DNA of 64,000 nt, taken from contig CALNXQ010000006.1 in NCBI GenBank assembly GCA_942490535.1, positions 124,001-188,000 on the forward strand, written 5' to 3'. The notes beneath the pieces are model-generated. The model was not told the origin of the DNA. It saw nothing but the letters and a program-made list of their open reading frames with translations, and made no database searches. The position numbers and the translations under genes are program-made. Below, in pieces: positions 1 to 8,348 of this stretch. Every line of letters starts with the position of its first letter. Within the stretch, counting starts at the first letter, position 1. The DNA comes from JAEINY01 sp942490535. GTDB taxonomy: Bacteria > Bacteroidota > Bacteroidia > Bacteroidales > Marinilabiliaceae.

Positions 1-45
1 TTTTAATTCGTTCAGTGTTTTTCCAAACAATACATCCTTCTCCAT
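1..45 (-). CDS. rlmN: 5' end of a probable 23S rRNA/tRNA adenine-C2 methyltransferase RlmN (partial)
   Basis: Only the first 15 codons are inside the window. Reading leftward from the ATG at 45 they give MEKDVLFGKTLNELK. The FGKTLxEL pattern near the N-terminus is what I know from Bacteroidota RlmN proteins, radical-SAM enzymes that methylate A2503 of 23S rRNA. The frame is open to the window edge and starts 19 bases after the stop of the flavin reductase gene, so the two are probably co-transcribed. Fifteen residues are too few for certainty. None of the radical-SAM cysteines is visible. Confidence 0.45.
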   Translation of the reverse strand, partial: MEKDVLFGKTLNELK

Positions 46-64
46 TCAACCAGTCTTTTGTTAT

Positions 65-733
65 TTAAAAATAGATCTCCGCTATGATGTGATCATATGG
101 AATGCCTTTGGACAAAAGAATTTCCCGCACATCAATCACCATCTGAGAACTGCCGCAAAGATAGTATTTAATATCTGTTGATAAATCATCTTTCATTCGA
201 AGGAAATCGGTGAGCCGCCCTTGCCGAACCCCATCTCCGGTTTCGGCGGTGCAAAAGCGCATATAGGCGGTAGCCAATTCTGATTTAAAAAGGGTGCTAA
301 AAAAGAAATCCTTTAAATACCTGGCCCCATGAATCAACTGCACATCCGTACTTCGACCCGATCGTACCATTGAAATAAAAGGTGCAATGCCGGTTCCGGT
401 AGCGATCCAAACAGCTGGCTCGGGCGCGCAATGAAATTTACCAAACGGATCAGACATAAACACGGTCTCTCCCTCCTTCAAATTCACCAACTGGGGCGTT
501 AGTTCGCCATCCGGATTGAGATCAAACAATATCCCGATGTAATCCTCATTTATCCCCGAAGCAATACTGTACAAACGCGGTTCGGCCTCCGGCTGCATCG
601 CCAGGGCAATAACCTGCCCGGCAATAAAATCAAACGGGCGCTTTAGTTTTAAGTAATATACTCCAGCTGCTATTTCCGAAATATCAATGACATTAACCGG
701 ATTCAGTTGTTTTCGTTTTCGCTCCACACGCAT
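65..733 (-). CDS. FAD/NAD(P)-binding oxidoreductase, ferredoxin-NADP reductase family
   Basis: The 222-residue protein has the two-domain layout of the ferredoxin-NADP+ reductase superfamily. An N-terminal flavin-binding barrel carries RLYSIAS (about residues 53-59), which holds FAD. A C-terminal nucleotide domain carries GTGIAPF (about 112-118) and YLCGSS (about 192-197), the loops that meet NAD(P)H. There is no signal peptide, so it is probably a cytoplasmic electron-transfer enzyme. It lacks the 2Fe-2S domain of the larger phenol-hydroxylase-type reductases. The natural electron partner (ferredoxin, flavodoxin or another) cannot be read from the sequence. It is followed closely by the probable rlmN. 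Confidence 0.8.
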   Translation of the reverse strand: MRVERKRKQLNPVNVIDISEIAAGVYYLKLKRPFDFIAGQVIALAMQPEAEPRLYSIASGINEDYIGILFDLNPDGELTPQLVNLKEGETVFMSDPFGKFHCAPEPAVWIATGTGIAPFISMVRSGRSTDVQLIHGARYLKDFFFSTLFKSELATAYMRFCTAETGDGVRQGRLTDFLRMKDDLSTDIKYYLCGSSQMVIDVREILLSKGIPYDHIIAEIYF

Positions 734-820
734 ATTTAGAATTTGTCGTTAAACAGGTATCTACTCCATTTGTTTGAATCCCTCCCAAATTGTTTTCCTA
801 TTGACGGTGAATCCACATGA

Positions 821-850
821 AAAAGGGATACTTTCAAAAAAGCATCCCTT
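821..850 (-). terminator. Intrinsic terminator after the SRPBCC/GyrI-like gene
   Basis: Read on the minus strand, AAGGGAT pairs with ATCCCTT across a 14-base loop and is followed by TTTTTC. It lies just past the stop at 873 and so separates this gene from the downstream flavin reductase. A second small hairpin (tggtatt / aatacca, about 853-873) overlaps the end of the gene. Confidence 0.55.
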
Positions 851-872
851 GCTGGTATTAACAGCAATACCA

Positions 873-1886
873 TCACTTGATGGGCAAATAAATCTCCGTG
901 ATCCACTTGGCCGGATCCGGTTCTGCCAGGGGATCGGTGATATATACTTCCAGGGGATCGATGGTTTTATTCTGTTTTAGCTTTTTATACCGCAAGTAAC
1001 TATAGGCCGCTGACCACCCGTTTCCCAAATGCTCGTAATCACCTGTGAACACCACTTTCACAGCCTTGAGCGCCGGTATCCGTCCGGCATAAAACGCCTC
1101 ATTGGAAACCGTAAAACCAGCTACAACAGGTACTGCCGAAGTATAGGTACATTCCGGATCCGTAAAGTCAAATTTGTGATACACTGAAAAAGCTTTATCA
1201 TAGGTAATGGCTTCATTCGCACAGAATTCACCCAGTGCGGTAAAACTTTTCTTCATCGATGGTCCTACCTCATCCATGGGACAAGTCACTTTAATTCCCA
1301 CATAATGCGTTTCAGGAAATTCGGCGATACCTTCAATCGAAATGTGCGAGGCAATACTGCCTTTTTCCAGGTAATCTTTGAGCATCTTCAGGCCCCGTTC
1401 ATAATCCATGCCGATCCAGGGCTCCATTTGTTTGGCCATAAATCTGAAGAAAAAAGGCATTTTCCCCCTCATGCCCCAGGTTACTTTTGTGCCCTCACCC
1501 GCTGATTCAAATTCCCAATACACATCTGATTGAGATTTGAAGGGTTGGTGAAAGCGAATTTGCTGATCGATAAATGTATTCGTATCCAATTGCTTGTGTT
1601 CAATTTCACCGGAACCCACCATCTTTCCAACCCAGGCATAAACCGCACCTTGCGATTTTTCATCGGCTGAAATTGTCACCTCAGCAGTGGGTTCCATGCA
1701 CAGCCAGGGAGACCAGATGGTCCAGGTATTAAAATCAGCGACAGCCTGATACACCTCCTCGGGTGTGGCTTTGATGAGGACCGATTTCTTGACATGATAT
1801 GATCCATCAATGGTCAATAACCAGATAATACCCCCCAATAGGGTGGCGACAATGACAACTAATAAAATCCACATTACTTTTTTCAT
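873..1886 (-). CDS. Membrane-anchored SRPBCC (START-like) protein with C-terminal GyrI-like effector-binding domain
   Basis: The 337 residues begin with one hydrophobic segment (about 5-26), an uncleaved anchor or signal. A polyketide-cyclase/START-type SRPBCC domain follows (about 30-175; VKKSVLIKATPEEVYQAVAD is a typical first strand and helix). The last ~150 residues resemble the GyrI/AraC effector-binding fold, ending ITEIYLPIK. Both folds are hydrophobic-pocket ligand binders. This two-domain pairing is common in Bacteroidota, but I know of no assigned ligand. The sulfatase gene starts divergently about 200 bases away. Confidence 0.7.
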   Translation of the reverse strand: MKKVMWILLVVIVATLLGGIIWLLTIDGSYHVKKSVLIKATPEEVYQAVADFNTWTIWSPWLCMEPTAEVTISADEKSQGAVYAWVGKMVGSGEIEHKQLDTNTFIDQQIRFHQPFKSQSDVYWEFESAGEGTKVTWGMRGKMPFFFRFMAKQMEPWIGMDYERGLKMLKDYLEKGSIASHISIEGIAEFPETHYVGIKVTCPMDEVGPSMKKSFTALGEFCANEAITYDKAFSVYHKFDFTDPECTYTSAVPVVAGFTVSNEAFYAGRIPALKAVKVVFTGDYEHLGNGWSAAYSYLRYKKLKQNKTIDPLEVYITDPLAEPDPAKWITEIYLPIK

Positions 1887-2049
1887 TTTAGGTACTATTA
1901 AAAGTGATTATCCTTATATCAACAGCTTCCTATGAAAGATAGGAAACGCGCCCATCAAATTCAAGTTTGACCGCTTTGAATAACGCTCAAATGAATACAA
2001 ACACCCCCTTTTTGAATAATAATAGCCCTGGTGAACCAGCCATTGAACG

Positions 2050-2057
2050 TACATTTG
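2050..2057 (+). promoter_or_regulatory. Candidate -7 promoter element upstream of the sulfatase
   Basis: TACATTTG fits the Bacteroidota -7 consensus TAnnTTTG and lies 33 bases before the sulfatase ATG. No convincing TTTG -33 element was found at the usual 19-21 base distance, so this is a weak call. Confidence 0.3.
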
Positions 2058-2090
2058 TAAGGAATCCTTAAGAACAAATTCAAAACTTCT

Positions 2091-3632
2091 ATGATAAAAA
2101 CATCAACCCTTTTCAAAACAGTCTCTTTAGCTGCTGCGGCTATGGCATCGATTTTTACGACCAGCTGTCATACTCCCTCACCAGCCCCAAACATCATTGT
2201 CTTTTTAGTAGATGACATGGGGTGGCAGGATACTTCGGTTCCCTTTTGGGACCATGCAACACCCCTCAATAAAAAATACCACACTCCCTCCATGGAACGA
2301 CTGGCGAATCAAGGCCTGGTTTTCACACAAGCCTATGCCTGCAATGTTTGCTCGCCCACCCGGGTTAGTTTTTTAACGGGTATGAATGCCGCCCGACACC
2401 GCGTTACCAATTGGACCTTACAATACAATCAATCCACCGACAGTCCGGATGATCAGCTGAACTTTCCGCAATGGAATTTCAACGGATTATCTCCGGCTGA
2501 TTCCATTCCTCGCACCGTAACCGCTACCACCTTACCTACCGTACTTAAAGAAAACGGCTATTACACAATTCATTGCGGCAAAGCCCATTTCGGTGCCATC
2601 ACCACACCAGGCGAAAATCCATTAAACCTGGGATTTGATGTAAACATAGCCGGACATGCGGCAGGGGCACCGGCTTCCTATCAAGGACTCGATAACTTTG
2701 GCAATGATGAAAATGGGCTGCCTTTAAAAATTTGGTCGGTACCCGGTTTGGAGAAATATCACGGAAAAGACATCCATTTATCCGATGCTTTGACCCGTGA
2801 AGCCCTATTAGCCATGGATACCGCTTTAACCAATGACCAGCCTTTCTTCTTATACATGGCTCATTATGCTGTGCACACCCCTATCCAACCAGATCACCGC
2901 TACTATCAAAAATACCTGGAAGCCGGTCTGCCAGATGTGGAAGCCCGTTATGCTTCTTTGCTGGAAGGCATGGATACCAGTTTAGGTGACATCCTGAATT
3001 ACCTCCAAACCAAAGACATTGCAGACAACACCATTATACTTTTCATGTCCGATAATGGAGGCCTCAGTGCCCATACCCGCGCCGGCCAGCTGCATACCCA
3101 CAACAAACCTTTAAACAGCGGCAAAGGATCGGCCTATGAAGGCGGCATACGAGTGCCAATGATTGCTTACTGGCCGGGCGTAACACCTGCCGGTCAACGC
3201 ACCGACAATCCGGTTATCATAGATGACTATTTTCCATCCCTCCTGGAGATGGCCGGCATACCCACACCTCAGCTCAAACAGCAGCTGGACGGCATCAGCT
3301 TTGCTTCTGTTTTAAAGGGCGAAAAAAAGGACTCTGATCGTCCGCTGTTCTGGCATTATCCAAATAAATGGGGTGCCTCGGGACCTGGTATCGGAACGTT
3401 CAGCGCCGTACGCCAAGGGGATTTCAAACTCATCTATTGGTATAAAACAGGGACGTTTGAATTGTATAATTTGAGCGATGACCTTGGCGAACAAACGAAC
3501 CTGGCCAAGCATCAGCCCGAAAAAGTAAAGGAATTGAGTGGTATCCTGGGGCGTTATCTCCGTGCCGTAGAAGCCTTGCGACCAACTAAGGCCCAAACAC
3601 ACCAATTACTCCCTTGGCCAGATGAAGTTTAA
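2091..3632 (+). CDS. Sulfatase, Cys-type, secreted lipoprotein
   Basis: Formylglycine-dependent sulfatase of 513 residues (alkaline-phosphatase superfamily) that hydrolyses sulfate esters. A lipoprotein signal ends at Cys26 (FTTSC). NIIVFLVDDMGW supplies the first calcium-binding aspartates (about 34-45). The activation motif CSPTR begins at Cys87, which must be converted to formylglycine. FMSDNGG (about 319-325) carries later metal ligands. Length and domain coverage look complete. It stands alone, with no SusC/D pair or other sulfatase beside it, so the substrate (carbohydrate or aryl sulfate) is unknown. The Cys-type motif needs a maturase encoded elsewhere. Confidence 0.9.
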   Translation: MIKTSTLFKTVSLAAAAMASIFTTSCHTPSPAPNIIVFLVDDMGWQDTSVPFWDHATPLNKKYHTPSMERLANQGLVFTQAYACNVCSPTRVSFLTGMNAARHRVTNWTLQYNQSTDSPDDQLNFPQWNFNGLSPADSIPRTVTATTLPTVLKENGYYTIHCGKAHFGAITTPGENPLNLGFDVNIAGHAAGAPASYQGLDNFGNDENGLPLKIWSVPGLEKYHGKDIHLSDALTREALLAMDTALTNDQPFFLYMAHYAVHTPIQPDHRYYQKYLEAGLPDVEARYASLLEGMDTSLGDILNYLQTKDIADNTIILFMSDNGGLSAHTRAGQLHTHNKPLNSGKGSAYEGGIRVPMIAYWPGVTPAGQRTDNPVIIDDYFPSLLEMAGIPTPQLKQQLDGISFASVLKGEKKDSDRPLFWHYPNKWGASGPGIGTFSAVRQGDFKLIYWYKTGTFELYNLSDDLGEQTNLAKHQPEKVKELSGILGRYLRAVEALRPTKAQTHQLLPWPDEV

Positions 3633-3732
3633 ACCTATTTGAGCCCCAGAAAGGTGTTCATCTCAGGGGAACAACGAACAAAAACATAAGCTACAGTCAT
3701 CAGATGAATATCAGTATTCTTTTGATGGCTGT

Positions 3733-4449
3733 CTATTTTTTCGATTTGCGGAATTGCTGCCGATATTCCTTGCTCATCTTCTCTGTGGCGTATTGAAATA
3801 TCAACCGTGCCGCCTGGTTTTTCCATTTATGAAGAAAAGCCTCCACCGGTTGGGGTTGCTTTTTCCAACATTCGCGTAAAAACCAGCCCATGCCCTGATG
3901 CACCACCCGCTCCTGATCCAGCATTAACGGCTCCACAAATGCCAGCAAGGCTGACAATTCATATCCCTCCTTGAATGGTTTAATAAGAGTAACAGGTACG
4001 GCTCGACGCTGAAACTTATTACTTGCCTGGCGCCAAGCTGCAAAATCACTCAACGAAACAATCTTCTTACGAATAAAATGGGGCAATAATTCACCACCCA
4101 TTACATCGGCATGCGCCCAGTTAATAATGCCCCGTTTAAACCACTCTTCAATAGCCTCAAAAGCAGAACGGTCAAACTCCTTAATGAAGGCTTTCGTAAG
4201 CAAATAGGCAAAACTGGTTTCCTCATATTTACCTGTCGGAATCAATAAGCGACTGGTGGCTAACACCAATTTCAAATCGACTTTTGGCTGGGCCAGGATG
4301 GCTTTACTTTTCTGCTCCACCAATTCCTGCGTTAAGCCATAGGCATCGTAACCTTCTTTAAAATAACGGCTGTACCTGGCCACGGTGGTCGCATCCTGAT
4401 GACGGATACAATAGGCTCGGATGTCTTCAAATAGTTGTTGTGGCTGCAT
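3733..4449 (-). CDS. DNA alkylation repair protein, AlkD-like HEAT-repeat family
   Basis: The 238-residue protein is almost all helical and matches the AlkC/AlkD-type DNA alkylation repair family: helical repeats, a conserved VHQGMGWFLRECWKK stretch (about 184-198) and a basic C-terminus (RQQFRKSKK). AlkD glycosylases remove N3- and N7-alkylated bases without flipping them out. It is convergent with the sulfatase and lies 23 bases beyond the sensor-kinase stop in the same direction. Activity on a specific lesion is inferred from the family only, since many Bacteroidota members are untested. Confidence 0.75.
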   Translation of the reverse strand: MQPQQLFEDIRAYCIRHQDATTVARYSRYFKEGYDAYGLTQELVEQKSKAILAQPKVDLKLVLATSRLLIPTGKYEETSFAYLLTKAFIKEFDRSAFEAIEEWFKRGIINWAHADVMGGELLPHFIRKKIVSLSDFAAWRQASNKFQRRAVPVTLIKPFKEGYELSALLAFVEPLMLDQERVVHQGMGWFLRECWKKQPQPVEAFLHKWKNQAARLIFQYATEKMSKEYRQQFRKSKK

Positions 4450-4472
4450 ATATCAAAAAGATAGACGATTTA

Positions 4473-7235
4473 TTAAACCGAAAAGACTTCGATGACCGGG
4501 CTAAATGGGATCATTAAATAAAAAGTGGTAGGGCCACCGGATTCCGATTCTAACCAGATTTTGCCATTCAAAAGCTGTGTAAGCCCTTTACTAATAGCTA
4601 ATCCCAGACCGGTACCCCCAAACAGACGGGAGTGAGCCTGATCGGCCTGACGAAAGCGCTCAAAGATCAACTCCTGCTTTTCCCTGGAGATGCCAATACC
4701 CGTATCCGTCACCGAAAACAGTAAATGGTCATTTGCCCTTTCGACCACCATCTGGCAGGATACATCAATCGCGCCCTTTTCAGTGAATTTAATGGCATTT
4801 GTACCCAGGTTCGTGATGATTTGCTTGAGCCGTAAATCATCCGATAAAAACTGGTACTCCTCATAGGTAAAGTTCAACTTAATATGCTCTTTGTTTTTTT
4901 CCTTGAGCTCATTTTTTAAAATGTATTGAACCTCCCCCATCAGTTGAGTCATACTGACCGGCGTCGGCTTAATCTCCAACTGTTCCGATTGAATCTTAGA
5001 AATATCCACAATGTCATTAATAATTCGCAGCAAATCGCGTCCCCGTTGGTTAATGATATCCACATATTTATTGCGCGAGTCGATGGTCAAATTTTTCTTG
5101 GATTTCAGCAACTGAGAGAAACCCAGAATCGCGTTCATGGGGGTCCGGATTTCATGTGACATATTGGCCAAAAAGGCCGACTTCAATTCATCCGATTCTT
5201 CCGCCTTTTTCAAGGCCCGTTGAAGACGCACTTCCTTTTCTTTCAACTGGGTGATGTCCTGCACAAAACAAATACGGGTGTTAGCAGTCAGCACCACAAA
5301 CTCATAGAGCACATCCAATACTTCGCGATGGCGTGTGCGCAGCTGCAAATCAGAAATGCGAATGGATTCATTAATCTGGATCTTATTCAAAGCCAACTTG
5401 ATCTTCACAAAATGGGCGGACCTCAGAAAATAAGCCAAATTGGTTTCCAGGAGTTCATCTTCCGTTTGTTTGAGTAGTTCGGTAGAAGCATGATTAGCCA
5501 TCAGGATATTCATCTCATTGTCCAAAATCAAGATGCAGATGGGTGCATTTTTAAAATAGAGCCTGAACTTTCGCTCACTTTCCTGCAATTCTTTTTGAGC
5601 ATTATTTTTATCGGTGATGTCCTGCGAGATGATCTGCACCCCCGTAATCTTCCCGTTAGTTCGGATGGGTTGATAATTGGACAAATAACTTTTCTCCTTC
5701 CCATTGATGAAGAGGGTTTCTTCAAAATCGGACACCGTGCCTTCCTTGACAATATGTGCCAATTGGCGCATGTAATAAGACGCATTTTGAGGGTCTAAAA
5801 ACTGGTTCAGCCGTTTATCAATGATGCGGTCCGCGGATTGATCAAAGTTTCGGGCACCGCGTTTATTGATAAACTGCACCTTACCTTGCAAATCAATCAG
5901 GGTAATTCCCACACTGGCATTATTCATCAGTTCGCGGTACTTCTTCTCCGACTCCTTAATGAGTTGTGTGGCAATAATACTTTCGGTAATATCTTCAATC
6001 ACACAGGCCACATGATCCTTATCGGGTTGAAAGCCAGTAACCAAAATCCATTTTTTCAAGATCTGATCAAATAATTCCATGGATTGCGGCTTTCCATTAG
6101 CCTGAATCCGGCGAAAAACAGAAAACAATCTCTGATTAAATATGGGTTCCGAGTACAAATCGGTTATCCGCTTACCAATAATATCCTCGGGCATAATATT
6201 AAAAAGGGCCATAAACTCTTTGTTTACTTCCTTTATTTCAAAATCCACGACCCCTTCTTTATTATACAACACTTGCGCCATAAAAGCACTATTGGACATA
6301 TTGGCGAATAATCCGTAGTATTTTTTTTCGCTAAAATAAAGCTTTTTCAAGATGCTCTTCTGAAAACTCATGGCTTTGGTTAATTCCTCGGTTCTAAGCC
6401 GCACTTTGCGGCGCAAAAAGAAATTCCACAATAAGCTACTCAAAATCAATAATACACTCAAAATGGTAATGGCAATGTTTTTAAATTCTGAAAAGCGGCC
6501 TTGCGGCAAGCACTGTCCGGTAGAAAACCACTTATCGAAAAGATCCCCATAACGCCCACCTTGCCTTAAATTAATCAATGCATTATTGATAATCGCAGTC
6601 ATCTTCTCGTTCTCTTTTGCCAGGGCAAAACAACTTTTAAACACGGCATCAGTGGGGGTATATTTACGAATGTCTTTTAGCCCGTATTGGCGCACCAGAT
6701 AATCACCTTGAAAGGTGGGTGCAAAAAGGGCTCTGACGCTCCCCTCTGTCAGTCCGGTAAATAAGGTATCCAACCGACCAGTGACAAAAATATTCCGGTT
6801 GGTTCCTATAGACTGTACATAATTCAACAGCACCTCATCCGCATTAACCCACACATCCTTTTCATCAAATACATCGAGCTGATTGAAATATTCACGGGAA
6901 TTACAATAAATGGAATAAGGCAAGTAGGCTATCGGACTGGTGAATCGCAAATGGTCATCATCTCCATCAAAAATGGTTGAAATAATTATATCCGTATCAT
7001 CGGCATTCATCTCTCTAACCAAGAGATCCCGATTACCCAGCACCACGGATATGTCGTAGCCAGATAGCGGTTCAATTTCCCGCAATAAATCAATGTAAAA
7101 ACCTTTTGCTTCACCCGAATTGGTTAAGTATTCGAACGGGGCATTATTGGCACTTCCATAATAGGTTAATTTGGGTCTTGCAAGTATCGTTTCGGCAAAC
7201 AGATGTATGAGAAGAAAAACAAGCAGCTGTTTCAT
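4473..7235 (-). CDS. Sensor histidine kinase with periplasmic solute-binding domain and three PAS domains
   Basis: The 920 residues begin with a signal peptide (1-19) and a family-3 solute-binding domain (about 22-240), as in BvgS-type sensors. A transmembrane helix follows (about 253-275), then three PAS-like modules (about 305-420, 430-545, 555-665). The kinase core has the phospho-acceptor His694 in FLANMSHEIRTP, the N box (NLGTNAIKF), DTGIGI and GGTGLGL. There is no receiver or HPt domain at the C-terminus and no response regulator beside it, so its partner is encoded elsewhere. The periplasmic module suggests it senses an amino acid or other small solute. The kinase architecture is certain; the signal is not. 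Confidence 0.9.
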   Translation of the reverse strand: MKQLLVFLLIHLFAETILARPKLTYYGSANNAPFEYLTNSGEAKGFYIDLLREIEPLSGYDISVVLGNRDLLVREMNADDTDIIISTIFDGDDDHLRFTSPIAYLPYSIYCNSREYFNQLDVFDEKDVWVNADEVLLNYVQSIGTNRNIFVTGRLDTLFTGLTEGSVRALFAPTFQGDYLVRQYGLKDIRKYTPTDAVFKSCFALAKENEKMTAIINNALINLRQGGRYGDLFDKWFSTGQCLPQGRFSEFKNIAITILSVLLILSSLLWNFFLRRKVRLRTEELTKAMSFQKSILKKLYFSEKKYYGLFANMSNSAFMAQVLYNKEGVVDFEIKEVNKEFMALFNIMPEDIIGKRITDLYSEPIFNQRLFSVFRRIQANGKPQSMELFDQILKKWILVTGFQPDKDHVACVIEDITESIIATQLIKESEKKYRELMNNASVGITLIDLQGKVQFINKRGARNFDQSADRIIDKRLNQFLDPQNASYYMRQLAHIVKEGTVSDFEETLFINGKEKSYLSNYQPIRTNGKITGVQIISQDITDKNNAQKELQESERKFRLYFKNAPICILILDNEMNILMANHASTELLKQTEDELLETNLAYFLRSAHFVKIKLALNKIQINESIRISDLQLRTRHREVLDVLYEFVVLTANTRICFVQDITQLKEKEVRLQRALKKAEESDELKSAFLANMSHEIRTPMNAILGFSQLLKSKKNLTIDSRNKYVDIINQRGRDLLRIINDIVDISKIQSEQLEIKPTPVSMTQLMGEVQYILKNELKEKNKEHIKLNFTYEEYQFLSDDLRLKQIITNLGTNAIKFTEKGAIDVSCQMVVERANDHLLFSVTDTGIGISREKQELIFERFRQADQAHSRLFGGTGLGLAISKGLTQLLNGKIWLESESGGPTTFYLMIPFSPVIEVFSV

Positions 7236-7283
7236 ACTTCATCAGTTTCATTTTCTATTAACACAAGTGACTGTTACGAAGGA

Positions 7284-7413
7284 TCAGCGATTAAAACCAG
7301 ATCCCCTTATTAAATATATAGAAAAAAATGAACTTTCAGAAGTTGTTGCTGAGGGAATTATCCCAACTCTATCAGAAATAATGACGCTGCCCAGGTATTT
7401 TACCGTTGAATGA
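7284..7413 (+). pseudogene. Possible C-terminal fragment of a lost gene
   Basis: In one plus-strand frame the sequence reads RLKPDPLIKYIEKN...SEIMTLPRYFTVE and then a stop. The composition and codon choice look protein-like, unlike the translation just upstream. No start codon with a sensible upstream context exists, and the beginning of this frame overlaps the antisense side of the kinase gene. I do not recognise the protein. It may be a decayed remnant, possibly of a mobile element. An 80-residue reading starting at 7171 exists but is mostly antisense to the kinase signal peptide. Confidence 0.22.
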
Positions 7414-7770
7414 TACAGTCTCTGGATGAAAATGAAGTTGCCAAATAGCAGCAGGGCTAATGCCGATTTTTCAGCGTCTCGCCGCCGGGCAAGGTAAAAA
7501 TCAACCGTCATTGGCATAGCTGCCGGCCGACAGACACCTCGTGGATGGTGGACACCCCCTCTTCCAAACGGCAAGTGACAGACCACCCGTCAAGGAGATA
7601 GTTTTAATTTGGCGAGAGGCCTAACAGTGATTGAGCAGTTACCTGCCAGAAATCAGAAAGCCGGCTGAAGACAAACCATCGATCCGCCAGTTAGCGGCAG
7701 ATGATTCAAGTGTCGGACCACACGGCTTAACACTAGTCGTTCGGCTTCCAAACGCACCTTAAAAACACAA
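7414..7770. other. Gene-poor stretch upstream of the tRNA cluster
   Basis: No convincing gene is seen between the kinase and the tRNAs. Much of this stretch (about 7470-7740) is richer in G and C than the other intergenic DNA here. The longest frame (minus, 7284-7586) has no signal, domain or upstream initiation context that I can recognise. Position next to tRNA genes and the odd composition would fit old insertion debris, but no terminal inverted repeats or target-site duplication could be found by eye. Confidence 0.4.
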
Positions 7771-7803
7771 AAAAAGGGATAAACACAATGTTTATCCCTT
7801 TAC
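7771..7803 (-). terminator. Intrinsic terminator of the tRNA cluster
   Basis: On the minus strand AAGGGATAAAC pairs with GTTTATCCCTT over a 5-base loop, followed by a run of seven T. It lies 4 bases beyond the 3' end of the last tRNA-Pro, so all three tRNAs probably end in one transcript here. Confidence 0.8.
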
Positions 7804-7807
7804 TCTG

Positions 7808-7880
7808 TCGGGGTACCAGGATTCGAACCTGGGACCCCCTGGTCCCAAACCAGGTACGCTACCAACTGCGCTACACCCCG
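7808..7880 (-). tRNA. tRNA-Pro (anticodon UGG), copy 2
   Basis: Reading leftward from CGGGGTGTAGCGCAG, the sequence folds into a full cloverleaf. The acceptor stem CGGGGTG pairs with TACCCCG. The anticodon stem CCTGG/CCAGG encloses TTTGGGA (anticodon TGG), and GGTTCGAATCC forms the T arm. The discriminator is A and the CCA end is not encoded. It is identical to the other copy 68 bases upstream. Confidence 0.95.
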
Positions 7881-7948
7881 AAATACTCTCTTAGTGATTT
7901 AATAGTTATGCGAAAAAAAGAATAACGCCATTGCTTTACTCTTCGTTG

Positions 7949-8021
7949 TCGGGGTACCAGGATTCGAACCTGGGACCCCCTGGTCCCAAACCAGGTACGC
8001 TACCAACTGCGCTACACCCCG
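7949..8021 (-). tRNA. tRNA-Pro (anticodon UGG), copy 1
   Basis: Identical in sequence to the copy at 7808-7880: same cloverleaf, same TGG anticodon, no encoded CCA. The 68-base spacer between the copies is A/T-rich and unremarkable. The identity includes a few flanking bases (tgt before and a after on the plus strand), as expected of a recent tandem duplication. Confidence 0.95.
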
Positions 8022-8042
8022 AACTATTAAATCAAAAAAATT

Positions 8043-8130
<88 letters not shown>

Positions 8131-8311
8131 AATATTTTGCATGATCAAAAACTCTCTTTACAGTTTTCATCGCTTGGTCCGCTCTAACCCTCGTCCCCTT
8201 TGCGATTGCGATTGCAAAAGTAAGAAATGTATTTAGATCTCCAAACACTTTTTTCAAAAAATGAAAACATTTTTCACAGCGCCCCCCACCAGGATCCTCT
8301 CAACTAATTAC

Positions 8312-8344
8312 AGGCCAAAAAAAAAGCTCCTTTCGGAGCCTTTT
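8312..8344 (-). terminator. Intrinsic terminator after floA
   Basis: On the minus strand GGCTCC-GAAA-GGAGCT forms a tight GNRA-looped hairpin followed by nine T. It lies 4-9 bases past the floA stop, ending the clpS-nfeD-floA run before the tRNAs. Confidence 0.85.
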
Positions 8345-8348
8345 AAAA

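Noticed and set aside
5490..5798. A 102-codon plus-strand frame opposite the sensor kinase
   Set aside because: Antisense to conserved PAS domains, with no features of its own.
7284..7586. A 100-codon open frame on the minus strand
   Set aside because: No recognisable domain, signal peptide or upstream initiation context; it also overlaps the more protein-like plus-strand fragment.
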